Assembly (NCBI GenBank): GCA_038400315.1
Contig: CP151667.1
Location: 5,033,174-5,097,173, forward strand
Source of the DNA: Isosphaeraceae bacterium EP7
Lineage (GTDB): Bacteria; Planctomycetota; Planctomycetia; Isosphaerales; Isosphaeraceae
Direction: 5' to 3'
Length of the DNA: 64,000 nucleotides
How positions within the stretch are numbered: the stretch's first letter is position 1; the number at the start of each line of letters is the position of its first letter. Below the pieces are notes generated by a model. The model made no database searches. It saw nothing but the letters and a program-made list of their open reading frames with translations, and was not told where the DNA came from. The position numbers were made by a program, and so were the translations under genes. Positions 35,333-45,024 of this stretch are shown here, piece by piece.

Positions 35333-36297
35333 TGGTAGGGCTCGCGATAACGCCTGAGGACGGCCGACGAGAGGACGTTCAGCGCCAAGGTGATGGCGAA
35401 GAGCGCCGAGCCGACCGCGAACAACGAGAGATACTCGGCCGATCCCGCCGATGCCTCGCCGCTGAGCACCGAGACGATGTAGGCCGTCATCGTCTCCATC
35501 GAGGTCAGAAGATTGAAGGTGAGCTGTGGCCTGCTGCCGGCGGCCAACACGACGGCCATCGTTTCGCCGATCGCCCGGCTGATCGCCAGGATGAACGACG
35601 CGACCACGCCCGAGAGCGCCGCGGGTAGTACGATGCGAGTGGAGACCTCGTACTTCGTGGCCCCGAGGGCATAGCCCGCTTCACGTAAGCCACGCGGCAC
35701 GGCGGTCAGGACGTCCTCGCTGAGTGACGAGACCATCGGGATGATCATCACCCCCACCACCACGCAGGCGCTCAGCACGTTGAAGGTCTCGACCTTCAGC
35801 CCCAGGGGTTGCAGGACCGCACGGAGCATGGGTGTGACGAGGATCAGGGCCAGAGATCCGTAAACGATCGTCGGAACCCCGGCGAGCAGCTCCAGCGAGG
35901 GCTTGAGCAATGTCCGGAGCTTTCTAGGGGCGTACTCGCTCAGGTAAAGGGCACTCAGAAGGCCGATCGGCAGCGCGATGACCGACGAGCCCACCGCCAC
36001 GACGAAGGTTCCCCAGACGAGTGGGAGGATCCCAAATTTGGGGGGCTCGGCGTCAGGTGACAGCTCCGTGCCGAAGAGGAAGGCGATCGGCCCGATGCCC
36101 GAGACCCGGAAGAACTGGATTGTCTCGGACGCCAGCACGGCCACGATCCCGATCGTCGTCATGATTGTGACGATCGCGCAGAACCTCAGAAAGACCCCGA
36201 CCCCCGCCTCCTGGGCTCGAAGCCAGCGCGAGGGGCCAGACCAGTTCGATCGGGCGTCGGAAATCTTCTGCTGGGTTGCCAAGGAATCGGGCCTCAT
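35329..36297 (-). CDS. pstC: phosphate ABC transporter, permease PstC
   Basis: Second permease subunit. The core has about six helices and the motifs [55 protein letters not shown] and [16 protein letters not shown]. The frame is open to 36387, inside pstS, but ATG 36297 lies 4 bases after the pstS stop and gives a normal N-terminus, so it was chosen. It overlaps pstA by four bases at its end. Confidence 0.94.
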   Translation of the reverse strand: MRPDSLATQQKISDARSNWSGPSRWLRAQEAGVGVFLRFCAIVTIMTTIGIVAVLASETIQFFRVSGIGPIAFLFGTELSPDAEPPKFGILPLVWGTFVVAVGSSVIALPIGLLSALYLSEYAPRKLRTLLKPSLELLAGVPTIVYGSLALILVTPMLRAVLQPLGLKVETFNVLSACVVVGVMIIPMVSSLSEDVLTAVPRGLREAGYALGATKYEVSTRIVLPAALSGVVASFILAISRAIGETMAVVLAAGSRPQLTFNLLTSMETMTAYIVSVLSGEASAGSAEYLSLFAVGSALFAITLALNVLSSAVLRRYREPYQ

Positions 36298-36301
36298 CGT
36301 G

Positions 36302-37264
36302 TCAGCCGGCGGCCGCGGGGCTTGTTGCCGCGGCCTGGCCGAGCGCCTTTGCATTCGCCTCGACGTCGGCTGCGGTCGGCGGCACATACTGGGCGGCCTT
36401 GGAGACCTCGCCGACGTGGTCGAGGTAGAACTTGACGAACTCGGCCACCTCGGGACGCTTCAACGCTGCCGCGTGGACATAGATGTACAGCGGACGCGAG
36501 AGCGGTGAGTACGTCTTGTCGAGGATGGTCTCGGGGCTGGGGCCCACGGCGGGCTTCGATCCATCGGCGACCGAGAGCGCATTCAGTTTACCCGCGTTCG
36601 AGGCGTAGTAGGCATAGCCGAAATAGCCGATGGCGTCGACGTCGCCCGCCACGCCGCTGACGAGCTGATTGTCGTCGGCGTTGACCTGCACGTCTTTGCG
36701 CTGACTCTTCGCCTTGCCGACGACGGCCTCGGTAAAGAACTCGAACGTGCCCGAGGCGCTGTCGGGGCTATAGAGCGAAATCTTGCGGTCGGGCCAGGAC
36801 GGGTCGAGGTCTTTCCAGGTCGTTAACTTGCTCTCGGGTTCCCAGAGCGCCTTGAGCTGGGCGACCGTGATCGACTTGGCGAAATCGTTCTTCTCGTTCA
36901 CGGCGACCGTGATGCCGTCATAACCGACGAGGCACTCGATCCAGTCAAGGCCCTTGGCCTTGGCCTCGGCCGCCTCGTCCGCTCGGGCGGGGCGAGAGGC
37001 GTCGATGACGTCGACCTCGCCCTCCATATATCGCTTGAAACCGCCGCCGGTACCGTGCTTATCCACGACCACCTGGATCTCGGGGCGGACTTCGGAGAAC
37101 CGTTCCTGCGCCGCCTTACTGATCCGGAAAACCGTGCTGGAGCCGTCGACACGGACCTCGCGGCCTGCGGACGGGGCGGTCTCATCTCCACCGCCGCAGC
37201 CTACGGGCACGACCAGGCAGAGGATTGCAAGCGTGATCGATCGCGACACGTTCGGGCGGTTCAT
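36302..37264 (-). CDS. pstS: phosphate-binding lipoprotein PstS
   Basis: Periplasmic, membrane-anchored phosphate receptor of the Pst system. The signal peptide [15 protein letters not shown] ends in a lipobox-like VGC followed by glycines. The mature protein has [37 protein letters not shown], and [14 protein letters not shown], the phosphate-contact loops of the family. The frame is open to 37372; ATG 37264 was chosen because it starts the signal peptide directly and has GAGAG upstream. The product is 320 residues. It follows phoR after a 164-base gap, where no clear Pho box was recognised. Confidence 0.94.
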   Translation of the reverse strand: MNRPNVSRSITLAILCLVVPVGCGGGDETAPSAGREVRVDGSSTVFRISKAAQERFSEVRPEIQVVVDKHGTGGGFKRYMEGEVDVIDASRPARADEAAEAKAKGLDWIECLVGYDGITVAVNEKNDFAKSITVAQLKALWEPESKLTTWKDLDPSWPDRKISLYSPDSASGTFEFFTEAVVGKAKSQRKDVQVNADDNQLVSGVAGDVDAIGYFGYAYYASNAGKLNALSVADGSKPAVGPSPETILDKTYSPLSRPLYIYVHAAALKRPEVAEFVKFYLDHVGEVSKAAQYVPPTAADVEANAKALGQAAATSPAAAG

Positions 37265-37428
37265 CGTTGTTCGGGCTCTCGAATACTCGGGCCTGGACCG
37301 GATGACCGTATCCTGGACCGGGGGCCGACTCTCGGTCTCGGAGAACTGGGAGACCATCAAGATACACGCCAATTGTGAAGATTCGGTGAGGAGCGATGGA
37401 AGTTCCGCCGTTTTTCACGCGCGACGCC

Positions 37429-38727
37429 TCAAATCGTTTTGGCCGCAGGATTTAATATCTTCGGCAGATGGATCGAGAAGGTCGTCCCCTGGCCGAGGCG
37501 GCTCTCGACGGAGACTCGCCCCCCGAGGGCCTGGGCCAGATGTTTCACGATGGAGAGCCCGAGGCCGGTCCCCCCAAGTTCCCGGCTCCGCGCAGCGTCC
37601 ACGCGATAGAACCGTTCGAAGACGCGGTCGAGCGACTCGCGAGGGATGCCGATGCCGCCGTCGGAGACGCGGATGACCACGCCCTGCTCGGTGTCTTCGA
37701 CGAAGACATTGACCCAGCGTCCGGCCGACGAGTATTTGATCGCGTTGTCGACCAGGTTGTCCACGACCTGTCTCAGCGCCTCCCCGTCGGCCAGGACATA
37801 GGTTGTTGGACTGACTCCCGAGACGTCGACTGTGTAAGTGAGGCCGAGTGTCTCGGCCCGTTCTCGGTGCGCCTCGGCAAGATTTTCAAGCTCCTCGCCG
37901 ATCGCGACGGGCGTGTGGTCGAAGGTGTCTCCGCCCGATTCCATCCTGGCCAGGCTGAGCAGGTCCATCACGAGGCAATTGAGCCGTTCCGACTGCTCCT
38001 CGATGCGCCTGAGGAACCGCAGATTGACGTTCTCGTCGCGGAGGGCCCCATCCAAGAGCGTCTCGGTATACGCCTTGATCGCGGCGAGCGGGGTCTTCAG
38101 CTCGTGCGAGGCATTGGCGACGAAATCTTGCCGCATTCGCTCGAGCCGCCTCAGCTCCGTCTCGTCGTGGAAGACGAGAACGGCGCCCGGGGGGGGCGAG
38201 CCGGGGAGCGGGGTGCCGGTCACGGCGAGGTGCCGACCGCTACCCAGACGCACGCCCTCGCGCTCGTTGATCGTCAGATCACCGCGATACGAGGAAGGGC
38301 CGGCGAGCGAGGCGTCGACGGCCTTCTGGACGCTCGGGCTGCGGATCAGCTCGTGGATTCGGCGGCCGACCGACCCGGAGTCGGTGCCGAAGAGGAGGTC
38401 GGCCCGTGCGTTGGCGAAGAGCAGACGCCTCCGCGCGTCCACAGCGATCACCGCGTCGGCCATCCCGCTGAGGACCGCGTGAAGCTGCTGACCGTCCCGC
38501 TCGAGTCGCCCGATACGAGCTTCAAGCTCGGGCATCGCCTCGCCGTACACTCGCACCAGCCGGGAGAGCGGCCAACTCGTCCAGGCAAGGACCGGCCGGG
38601 CCGACTTGTCGTCTCGGACTGCCTCCAGGCTCCGCCTCAACTCCTCAAGGGCGAGCAGCTGCGACCGGGCCCACGAGACGACGAAGAGCAAGACCAGGGC
38701 CGCTGTGATGATCCAACCGAAGGCCAT
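37429..38727 (-). CDS. phoR: phosphate-responsive sensor histidine kinase PhoR-like
   Basis: A 432-residue membrane histidine kinase. One N-terminal helix (WIITAALVLLFVVSWARS) with almost no periplasmic part is followed by a linker and a PAS domain (VLSGMADAVIAVDARRRLLF). The DHp helix has NASHELKTPLAAIKAYTETL with the phospho-accepting His, and the ATPase domain has N, G1 and G2 boxes (NLVDNAIKYS, SDGGIGIPRES, GGTGLGLSIVKHL). This is the PhoR layout. ATG 38727 has GGGAGAG 6 bases upstream; GTG 38757 is the alternative. It lies directly upstream of pstSCAB, but its partner phoB is not in the window. Confidence 0.9.
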   Translation of the reverse strand: MAFGWIITAALVLLFVVSWARSQLLALEELRRSLEAVRDDKSARPVLAWTSWPLSRLVRVYGEAMPELEARIGRLERDGQQLHAVLSGMADAVIAVDARRRLLFANARADLLFGTDSGSVGRRIHELIRSPSVQKAVDASLAGPSSYRGDLTINEREGVRLGSGRHLAVTGTPLPGSPPPGAVLVFHDETELRRLERMRQDFVANASHELKTPLAAIKAYTETLLDGALRDENVNLRFLRRIEEQSERLNCLVMDLLSLARMESGGDTFDHTPVAIGEELENLAEAHRERAETLGLTYTVDVSGVSPTTYVLADGEALRQVVDNLVDNAIKYSSAGRWVNVFVEDTEQGVVIRVSDGGIGIPRESLDRVFERFYRVDAARSRELGGTGLGLSIVKHLAQALGGRVSVESRLGQGTTFSIHLPKILNPAAKTI

Positions 38728-38862
38728 CCAGCTCTCCCGACGCCGCGTCTCAACCACTCCTGCTTATTGACGCGTGACGATAATACGCGCCGCCACACAT
38801 GGGGGACAAGCCGCAGGTCTGGCCGGAAGCCTCCAGTGATGCCGGAGGCCGATGAGGGCGGT

Positions 38863-40356
38863 TCACTTCGAGGTGTCGCCGTGATTGATCTCGATCACGC
38901 GGGCACGGCAAGTCCCGCAGTAGGAGTATCCGTCGGCCAGGGCTTCGTCTGCGTTGGCAAACGCCACCTTGTTCGTCTCGGAAATCTTCAAGGCCGAGGG
39001 GCACGCGGGGTGGTGGAACTTCTTCGAGTCGTGATTCGCGACGATGGAGCCCGCTGCCGCCTCGATGGCTGGGCGGGCGACGCGGTGGCGCTTCGTCGAT
39101 CTGGCCCCTTCCGGGACTGGGCCGGGGGAGATCGCCCTGTGCGACTTCGCGGGAAGCTCGGAGTCGATCAAGGTGGAAATGGGCGCACTCCTGGCCCCAG
39201 GCGTCCACTCGAGGCCCTTGGAGCGGCCGGACCAGGGGATGCTCATGGCAAACCCCATCACGAGGACTGCGAGGCAGGCCACCGCCGCGGGCGCGAACGA
39301 CCGCCAGTTCCTGGCCTCGAGATATTCGTCGAGGTCAACGATCAGGGCATCGGCATTCGGATAGCGGCCCATCGGATCTTCGCAGAGAGACTTCTTGCAG
39401 ATCTTGAGCAGGGCCCTGGGGACCGCAGGGGCGAAGTTGCCGAAGACCAGCGCCGTCTTCGAGTCCGAGGATCGCTCGGTTCCTGAAGACCCTCGGATCG
39501 ACGATCGGCTGACGGGAGTGGTGCCGCAGAGGAGCTCGTAGAGAATCATGCCCAGGCTGTAGAGGTCGCTGCGGGCGTCGGCCAGATGGCTTTGGCCATT
39601 GGCCTGCTCGGGGGACATGTACTTGGGAGTCCCCAGGACAACACCGTCGTTGGTCAGGTTCGAGTCGATGTCGAGCCGCCTGGCCAGCCCGAAGTCGGTG
39701 AGGTGCGGCCTCCCCTGCTCGTCCATGATGACGTTGGCCGGCTTCAGGTCGCGGTGGGTCACGCCCATCGAGTGCGCATGGGCCACGGCGTCGGCCAGGT
39801 CACGCACGATCGAGGCGGCCTGCGCCGGCGGTATCGGCCTCGACTCGACGAATCGGCCCAGGGTCCGGCCACCGGCATACCGGTAGGCGATCCAGCACCG
39901 GCCCTCGGCCTGACCCGCGTCATAGACGTCGACGATTCGAGAGTGGTGAAGCCGGCCGGCCGAGCGTGCCTCGCGGAAGAATCGCTCCATCGCCTTGTCC
40001 GAGACGTGCACGCTTTTGAGGATCTTGATCGCCACGTTGCGGTCGAGCCTCGGGTCATACGCCAGATAGACCTGGCCGTAGCCGCCGTCGCCCAGCAGGT
40101 CTCGGAGCTGATAGCGGCCGACCTGCCCGAGCGACCCGTCGGCCCAGGTCTTCAGCCAGCCCGACCCCTCCGCCGCATCCGACGGTATCTGCACGGTCCC
40201 GCTGCTCCGCGAGTCGAACTCCGAGGTCATGACCGCGTGCTCCCCGAGGATCTCGTGACATTCCGGGCAGCGAGGAGGCGTCCCGAGGTCGTCCCCCTCG
40301 AATGTCTCGATTTCCTTGAGGCAGCCAAGGCAAAGGCGATTCAGGGTAGGCATCAT
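38863..40356 (-). CDS. membrane Ser/Thr kinase with zinc-ribbon and Ada-like metal-binding ends
   Basis: A 497-residue protein. It begins with a zinc ribbon (CLGCLKEIE, CPECHEILG). The kinase domain, at about residues 80-345, has GDGGYGQVYLA, AIKILK, HRDLKPANVI, TDFGLARR and GTPKYMSPEQ, so it should be active. One transmembrane helix (VACLAVLVMGFAMSIPW, about residue 360) follows. The external part is Ser/Pro/Arg-rich and ends with SKKFHHPACPSALKI and a GYSYCGTCRARV motif, resembling the metal-binding domain of Ada. ATG 40356 was chosen for GAGG 8 bases upstream; ATG 40377 is also open. It is upstream of phoR with a 135-base gap. Its signal and targets are unknown. Confidence 0.88.
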   Translation of the reverse strand: MMPTLNRLCLGCLKEIETFEGDDLGTPPRCPECHEILGEHAVMTSEFDSRSSGTVQIPSDAAEGSGWLKTWADGSLGQVGRYQLRDLLGDGGYGQVYLAYDPRLDRNVAIKILKSVHVSDKAMERFFREARSAGRLHHSRIVDVYDAGQAEGRCWIAYRYAGGRTLGRFVESRPIPPAQAASIVRDLADAVAHAHSMGVTHRDLKPANVIMDEQGRPHLTDFGLARRLDIDSNLTNDGVVLGTPKYMSPEQANGQSHLADARSDLYSLGMILYELLCGTTPVSRSSIRGSSGTERSSDSKTALVFGNFAPAVPRALLKICKKSLCEDPMGRYPNADALIVDLDEYLEARNWRSFAPAAVACLAVLVMGFAMSIPWSGRSKGLEWTPGARSAPISTLIDSELPAKSHRAISPGPVPEGARSTKRHRVARPAIEAAAGSIVANHDSKKFHHPACPSALKISETNKVAFANADEALADGYSYCGTCRARVIEINHGDTSK

Positions 40357-40507
40357 CTCGATCGCCTCGAAAACCATCCGGTGGGCTGCACGATCCCGGG
40401 TCGAAACTCGACGTGGAGAAATCTAGGTCACAATGTGTGCAATCGCGTGAGAAAACTCCCGGATGTCGATTTTTCTCTCAAGTTCCTGCGCGTCCCAGAC
40501 GAAGAGT

Positions 40508-41521
40508 TCAGGCGAATTCGTCCTCGACCATCCAGGTTCGACCGAACAACGCGTCCAGCGGTGCATGACCGATCCAATCGATTGGTACCGAGGGAAAATC
40601 GCTGTCCGACCAACCGCAGGACCGGATCACACGGCCAACCAGCGATTCGGGCGAGACGCCGCGTTGCCGCAACGTGGTCAGCTTGATCGAGGCGTCCCGC
40701 TTGGCCAACCTTCGGCCATCCCTGCCGAACGTCAGTGGCACGTGGCCGAATCGGGGCAAGTCACGGCCGAGGGCGCGGTAGAGCAGAATCTGCCGGGGCG
40801 TGCTGGGCAGCAGATCGTCACCCCGGATGACCTGGTTGATCCTCATGGCGGCGTCGTCAACGACGACGGCCAGTTGATAGGAGATCAGGCCGTCGGACCT
40901 GCCCACGATGAAATCGCCCGAGGCCGTCGGGTTCATGGAAACCGGCCCGAGGATCGCGTCGTCCCAGACCACGGGCTCGTCGCTGACGCGGAACCGCCAG
41001 GCGTAAGGCTTGCCCCCGAGGGAGTCGGCCTCTTCGGCCGAACGCCCGGCGCAAGTGCCCGGATAAGGGGCCCCTTCCTCGCCGGGGTGCGGGGCCGAGG
41101 CGGCCCTGGCGATTTCCGCGCGGGTGCAGGTGCAGGGATAGACCAGCTCCAGACGCCTGAGATGTTCGATGGCCCCGCGATAGAGCGACTCGCGCGCCGA
41201 CTGGAGGTAGGGGGCGTGCGGGCCGCCGACATCGGGGCCTTCGTTCCAGTGCAGTCCTAGCCAGCGGAGGTCTTCCAGGATTCCGGGGATGACGTCAGGT
41301 CGTACGCGAGTCCGGTCGAGGTCCTCGATCCGCAGCACAATCGTCCCGCCTGCCGAGCGTGCAGCCAGCCAGGCGACGAGGAACGTCCGGGCATGCCCGA
41401 GGTGCAGTCCGCCGGTCGGCGATGGCGCGAGCCGGCCGCGGATTCGGGCGGCGGCCGGGTCGAGATCGGGCTCGGTCGTCATCCGCGAGGTTCCGTACGA
41501 TGCATCGAGGATCGCCGACAT
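40508..41521 (-). CDS. gluQRS: glutamyl-queuosine tRNA(Asp) synthetase
   Basis: Truncated glutamyl-tRNA synthetase paralogue that attaches Glu to the queuosine at position 34 of tRNA(Asp). Visible are RLAPSPTGGLHLGHARTFL (HIGH box), LRIEDLDRTR, the zinc ligands in YPCTCTRAEI with YPGTC further on, and LAKRDASIKL in place of the KMSKS loop. There is no anticodon-binding domain, as expected; the length of 337 residues is slightly above the usual roughly 300. ATG 41521 is used, but ATG 41482 (13 residues later) fits the family start better. Divergent from prfB. Confidence 0.92.
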   Translation of the reverse strand: MSAILDASYGTSRMTTEPDLDPAAARIRGRLAPSPTGGLHLGHARTFLVAWLAARSAGGTIVLRIEDLDRTRVRPDVIPGILEDLRWLGLHWNEGPDVGGPHAPYLQSARESLYRGAIEHLRRLELVYPCTCTRAEIARAASAPHPGEEGAPYPGTCAGRSAEEADSLGGKPYAWRFRVSDEPVVWDDAILGPVSMNPTASGDFIVGRSDGLISYQLAVVVDDAAMRINQVIRGDDLLPSTPRQILLYRALGRDLPRFGHVPLTFGRDGRRLAKRDASIKLTTLRQRGVSPESLVGRVIRSCGWSDSDFPSVPIDWIGHAPLDALFGRTWMVEDEFA

Positions 41522-41682
41522 GAGCCGGTTCGTCTGGCCCGACGTCGGGCGACTGGGTTATGGTAGTGGGTCGAGCAATTCGCCAGTCTGACGCATCTCG
41601 CCCCCGGGGACGAGACAGTCACGGCCGGCCGATCGCGACGACTCTAGGGTTGACGTGCAGGCGCCGTTCGGAGTTCCCGTCG

Positions 41683-42787
41683 ATGGATGCAGAATTGAAG
41701 CGGTCCGCGAAAAGTGTGATCGAGAAGATAGTCCATTTACGAGACTCTCTTTGACTTGGGCGACAAAACCTCCCATCGAAACGAGCTAGAAGCCCGCATG
41801 GGCGGGTCGGACTTCTGGAATGACCAGGACACGGCCAAGGAAGTGATCGCCGAGGTCAAGACGCTCAATGCGGTCTTGAAGCCGCTTGAAGCCCTCTCCA
41901 GGCAGGGTGACGATCTCGAGACCCTGATCGAGATGGGCGATGAGATCGACGACGACTCGTTCGACGAAGAAATCAAGGAGTCGATGGCTCGCGCCCTCGC
42001 CGACTTCGATTCGTTCGAGCTGCGGTCGATGCTCAACGGCCCGAACGACCACTGCGACGTCTTCCTCACCATCCATGCAGGCGCGGGCGGGACCGAGGCC
42101 TGCGACTGGGCCGAGATGATCTTGCGCATGTACCTGATGTGGGCCGAGTCGAAGAAATTCGCCACCCAGATCACTGACCGCGAAGATGGTGGCGCCGCCG
42201 GCATCCAGACGGCCACGGTGCACATCAAGGGCGACTACGCTTACGGCTATCTTAAAGGCGAGACCGGCGTCCACCGCCTCGTCAGGATCAGCCCGTACGA
42301 TTCCGCTGGCCGACGTCAAACGTCGTTCGCCTCGGTGGACGTGCTCCCCGAGATCGACGACACGATCGACATCGTCCTGCGAGACGATGAGTTGAAACGC
42401 GACACGTTCCGGTCGGGCGGTCCAGGCGGGCAGCACCAGAACAAGACCGAGTCGGGGGTGCGCTACACCCATATGCCGACCGGGATTGCTGCCGAGAGCC
42501 GCAGCGAGCGTTCGCAGCACAAGAATGATGCCAATGCCCTGGCGATGCTCAAGGCCAAGCTCGTCCGCCGCGAGGAAGAGAAGCGCGAGGCCGACTTCGC
42601 CAGGAAGTATGACGAGAAGGGCGAGATCAGCTTCGGCAGCCAGATCCGCTCCTACGTCCTCCAGCCGTACCAGATCGTCAAGGACTTGCGGACCGATCAC
42701 GAGGTCGGCAACCCCCGCTCAGTCCTCGACGGTGGCATCGACGGATTCATCGACGCCTATCTCCGGATGAAGCTCGCCAAGAGCTAA
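41683..42787 (+). CDS. prfB: peptide chain release factor 2, expressed by programmed +1 frameshift
   Basis: RF2 releases peptides at UGA and UAA. The first 23 sense codons (41683-41751) end at an in-frame TGA (41752-41754). Skipping one base continues into the main frame (41753-42787), giving 367 residues in all. The joined sequence reads LRDSL-DLGDKTSHRNEL, as in other RF2 proteins. The GGQ catalytic motif is in SGGPGGQHQNKTES, near residue 247. The stop-recognition tripeptide is SPY (RISPYDSAGRR) rather than the common SPF. The frameshift autoregulates RF2 level. Annotated without the shift, the protein would wrongly begin at 41756. Confidence 0.95.
41746..41755 (+). promoter_or_regulatory. 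prfB: prfB programmed +1 frameshift site
   Basis: The sequence TCTCTTTGAC contains the canonical CTT TGA C slippery codon, stop and following C. In E. coli an AGGGGG element three bases upstream stimulates slippage. Here the preceding bases are TTACGAGACTCT, with no clear anti-SD match. Confidence 0.92.
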
Positions 42788-42805
42788 TCCCCGAGCCTGG
42801 ACGAC

Positions 42806-42853
42806 GCGACGACCGGACCGTTCCGATCTCGGGCCGGTCGTCGCTCATTTTTC
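42806..42853 (+). terminator. intrinsic terminator after prfB
   Basis: An 11-bp stem (42806-42816 with 42834-42844) with a 17-base loop is followed by TCATTTTTC. It ends the prfB transcript. Confidence 0.75.
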
Positions 42854-42883
42854 ACCCATACTCTCCGCCAGGAATTCGACCGA

Positions 42884-43492
42884 ATGTCCGACCTGTCCGT
42901 CCGGAGCACGTCCGAGGACGACTGCTGGACGATCGACGCCCATCCCCTGCGACTCGTGGTCAGGCTCGCGGGAGACCGCTGGATCCACGAACTCTCGGTT
43001 GCGACGCAGGTTGGCCTCGTCTGCTTCGCCCGATCGGTCGAGGGGAATGTCGACCGCGACTCGCCATCGAGGGTGGTGAGCCCCGCCTATCAGGAAGTCC
43101 AGGAACACCCGGGCGATTCGTTCGTCAGGCTCCTGCTCACGGGCCAGTCCACCCCGCATCACTTCTCGGCGGTCCTCACCGTGCAACGCAACGGCGGCGA
43201 GGTTCGGGCTGAATTCGACGTGGCCGACCGCTGCCGGGCCCAGGTCGAGGCGCTCGCCGCGACGTATCAACTGGACGCGGTCTCGAGCGACCTCGTCGCC
43301 GGCAGCCCCGATCGATTGATCTGGCAATGTCCCGACTGGGGCATCGGAACCCTGGAACTCGAGCCCTTGGAGGGTGCGACGACCTGCCTGGCCGAGACCG
43401 GACGCATCGGCTCGATCGCACAATGTCTTGCCCAGCTCAACCCGGCCGATTACACCCACAGGCTGCGCTATGCCTGGACCTGGAAATCCTGA
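42884..43492 (+). CDS. hypothetical protein
   Basis: A 202-residue cytoplasmic protein, not recognised. It is predicted to be mostly beta in the N-terminal 120 residues, for example HPLRLVVRLAGDRWIHELSV, HHFSAVLTVQRNGGEVRAEF and FDVADRCRAQVEAL. The C-terminal part contains RLIWQCPDWGIGTLELEP. No signal peptide, membrane segment or catalytic motif is visible. It lies between the prfB terminator and the next promoter, so it is probably monocistronic. The start is ATG 42884. Confidence 0.65.
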   Translation: MSDLSVRSTSEDDCWTIDAHPLRLVVRLAGDRWIHELSVATQVGLVCFARSVEGNVDRDSPSRVVSPAYQEVQEHPGDSFVRLLLTGQSTPHHFSAVLTVQRNGGEVRAEFDVADRCRAQVEALAATYQLDAVSSDLVAGSPDRLIWQCPDWGIGTLELEPLEGATTCLAETGRIGSIAQCLAQLNPADYTHRLRYAWTWKS

Positions 43493-43573
43493 GCTGCTGG
43501 CCCGACAGGCCGGAACATTCCTTCAATTTCGATCCCACCCGAGCGAACACACTGCTCGGGAATTCGCCGGGAG

Positions 43574-43602
43574 TTGACCCGCGGGCAGGGGCGGCCCATA
43601 AT
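43574..43602 (+). promoter_or_regulatory. strong sigma-70-type promoter
   Basis: TTGACC (43574-43579) and CATAAT (43597-43602) are separated by 17 bases, with five of six bases matching consensus in each box. It would drive the two genes at 43681 and 45025. Confidence 0.7.
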
Positions 43603-43680
43603 CCTCTCGGTCATTTGTCGTGGGCCGGCGACGTGGGGTGTGAGTGATTCGTTGCCTCCGCCAACGGAGAGGGAGCGGCC

Positions 43681-44991
43681 GTGGGATTGTTCGGTCGGAC
43701 TCGAGCGATGCTCAAAGGGTGGGCGCCCGCGGCCGCGACCGAGTCGCAGTCGTATCTCGTCGCCTGCGCGCAAGGCCATCGCCTACGAGGAGATCGGGCC
43801 GAGGGATATCAGGCGATCCGCTGCCCCATCTGCGGCCTGGGGATCTTTGTCCTCCCTCGCAGTCCCCTGCCCCAGCCAATCCAGCCGGCAACCAAGGCGA
43901 ATATTTCGGAGCCGCGACGCAGCGTCGCGAGTTGGGAGGTGGAGGGGCCTGTCCTCTCCGATCCACCCCTGGACGCGTACTCGGCTGGAAATCGTCCTGA
44001 CTACGCCACGGATGCCGAGATCGAGTGGGAAGACGAGATCCCCGACCAGACCGGCCAGACCGTCGTTGAACCAGCTCCGTCCCTGGCTTCATCCATGGAG
44101 CCGGTCGCGCCTCAGCCCACGTCCTTCAAGACATCGGCTGTCAAGCCTGCCTCGACGGCGGACGCGTCTGGCCCGACTACTCCAAGGAGTAAGGTCGGGG
44201 CCAAGTCTGGTCGAGCACCGAAATCCCAAGCTCTCGTACCTCAGACATCGGTCAGGCCGACGATTCGCGTCGTGGTCCCCGAAACCTGGAGCGCATGGGC
44301 CGTCAGACGCCGGAATGTCCTCATCTTCGGGGGCGTCCTACTCATCGTCAGCGGGACGGTCGCCCTCCGACTCCGACGCCAGCATCTGGCCGAACTCCCG
44401 GGGATTGCCGAAATTGGCAGGATCGACGGATTGATTGCGCTCGACGCGGGCGAATTTGCCAAGGCAAAGCCGATCCTTCTCCGTGCCGCCCGCGCTGTGG
44501 ACGAGATGGGTGGGGAATACGAGGGGGCCGAAGAGATCCGCCAGGGGGCCCGCGAGGCAGCTCTGTTCGCCGATCTCGTCCCTGAATCGCTGGAGACGAT
44601 CCTCGACGAGGCGGGAAGCCGCGACAGCCAGGCCGATTGGCAGAAGCGATTCGAGACCCTCTACCGCGGACGCTCGATCATTCTCGATGCCCAAATCGCG
44701 GCCGTTCCGGCCGAAGGCTCGCCCAAGTCGGCCTATGATCTCGACTATCGGGTCTACTTCGGTCGGGGGCCCAAGCCGACGGGCCGAGGGCGCGTCGACC
44801 TGAGCGGATTCGAGCTTTTTGAGCTTTCGAAGCCCAAGCTCGGCGACCAGGTTCGCTTCGGCGCCAGGCTCAAGGCCATTACGTCCGACGAGTCGAGCGG
44901 CGACTGGGTCATCTCGCTCGAGCCCGAGAGCGGCGCTTTCATTACCCACGAGTCCGCTCTTACCTCGTTGGGTTGGCCCTCGGGCGAATGA
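43681..44991 (+). CDS. zinc-ribbon membrane protein of unknown function
   Basis: A 436-residue protein, not recognised. The first 60 residues hold a likely metal site (CAQGHRL, then CPICGLGIF). A 140-residue Pro/Ser/Thr-rich linker follows, then one transmembrane helix (VLIFGGVLLIVSGTVALRL, about residue 215). The outer part of 200 residues starts helical (AKPILLRAARAVDEMG, tetratricopeptide-like) and ends in a beta domain. GTG 43681 is the start. The stop is 33 bases before the next gene, which also has the sequence trait of a secreted protein working on a shared unknown process. Confidence 0.65.
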   Translation: MGLFGRTRAMLKGWAPAAATESQSYLVACAQGHRLRGDRAEGYQAIRCPICGLGIFVLPRSPLPQPIQPATKANISEPRRSVASWEVEGPVLSDPPLDAYSAGNRPDYATDAEIEWEDEIPDQTGQTVVEPAPSLASSMEPVAPQPTSFKTSAVKPASTADASGPTTPRSKVGAKSGRAPKSQALVPQTSVRPTIRVVVPETWSAWAVRRRNVLIFGGVLLIVSGTVALRLRRQHLAELPGIAEIGRIDGLIALDAGEFAKAKPILLRAARAVDEMGGEYEGAEEIRQGAREAALFADLVPESLETILDEAGSRDSQADWQKRFETLYRGRSIILDAQIAAVPAEGSPKSAYDLDYRVYFGRGPKPTGRGRVDLSGFELFELSKPKLGDQVRFGARLKAITSDESSGDWVISLEPESGAFITHESALTSLGWPSGE

Positions 44992-45024
44992 ACTCGTCCC
45001 GGAAACGACAGGGAGAGTTCCCTC

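Noticed and set aside
37265-37428. Search for a Pho box between phoR and pstS
   Set aside because: A lone CTTCACAATTGG on the minus strand was seen but no second direct repeat at the required spacing.
37468-39486. 672-codon open frame on the plus strand opposite phoR and the Ser/Thr kinase
   Set aside because: It spans two genes with full catalytic motifs on the minus strand and has no family-like sequence itself.
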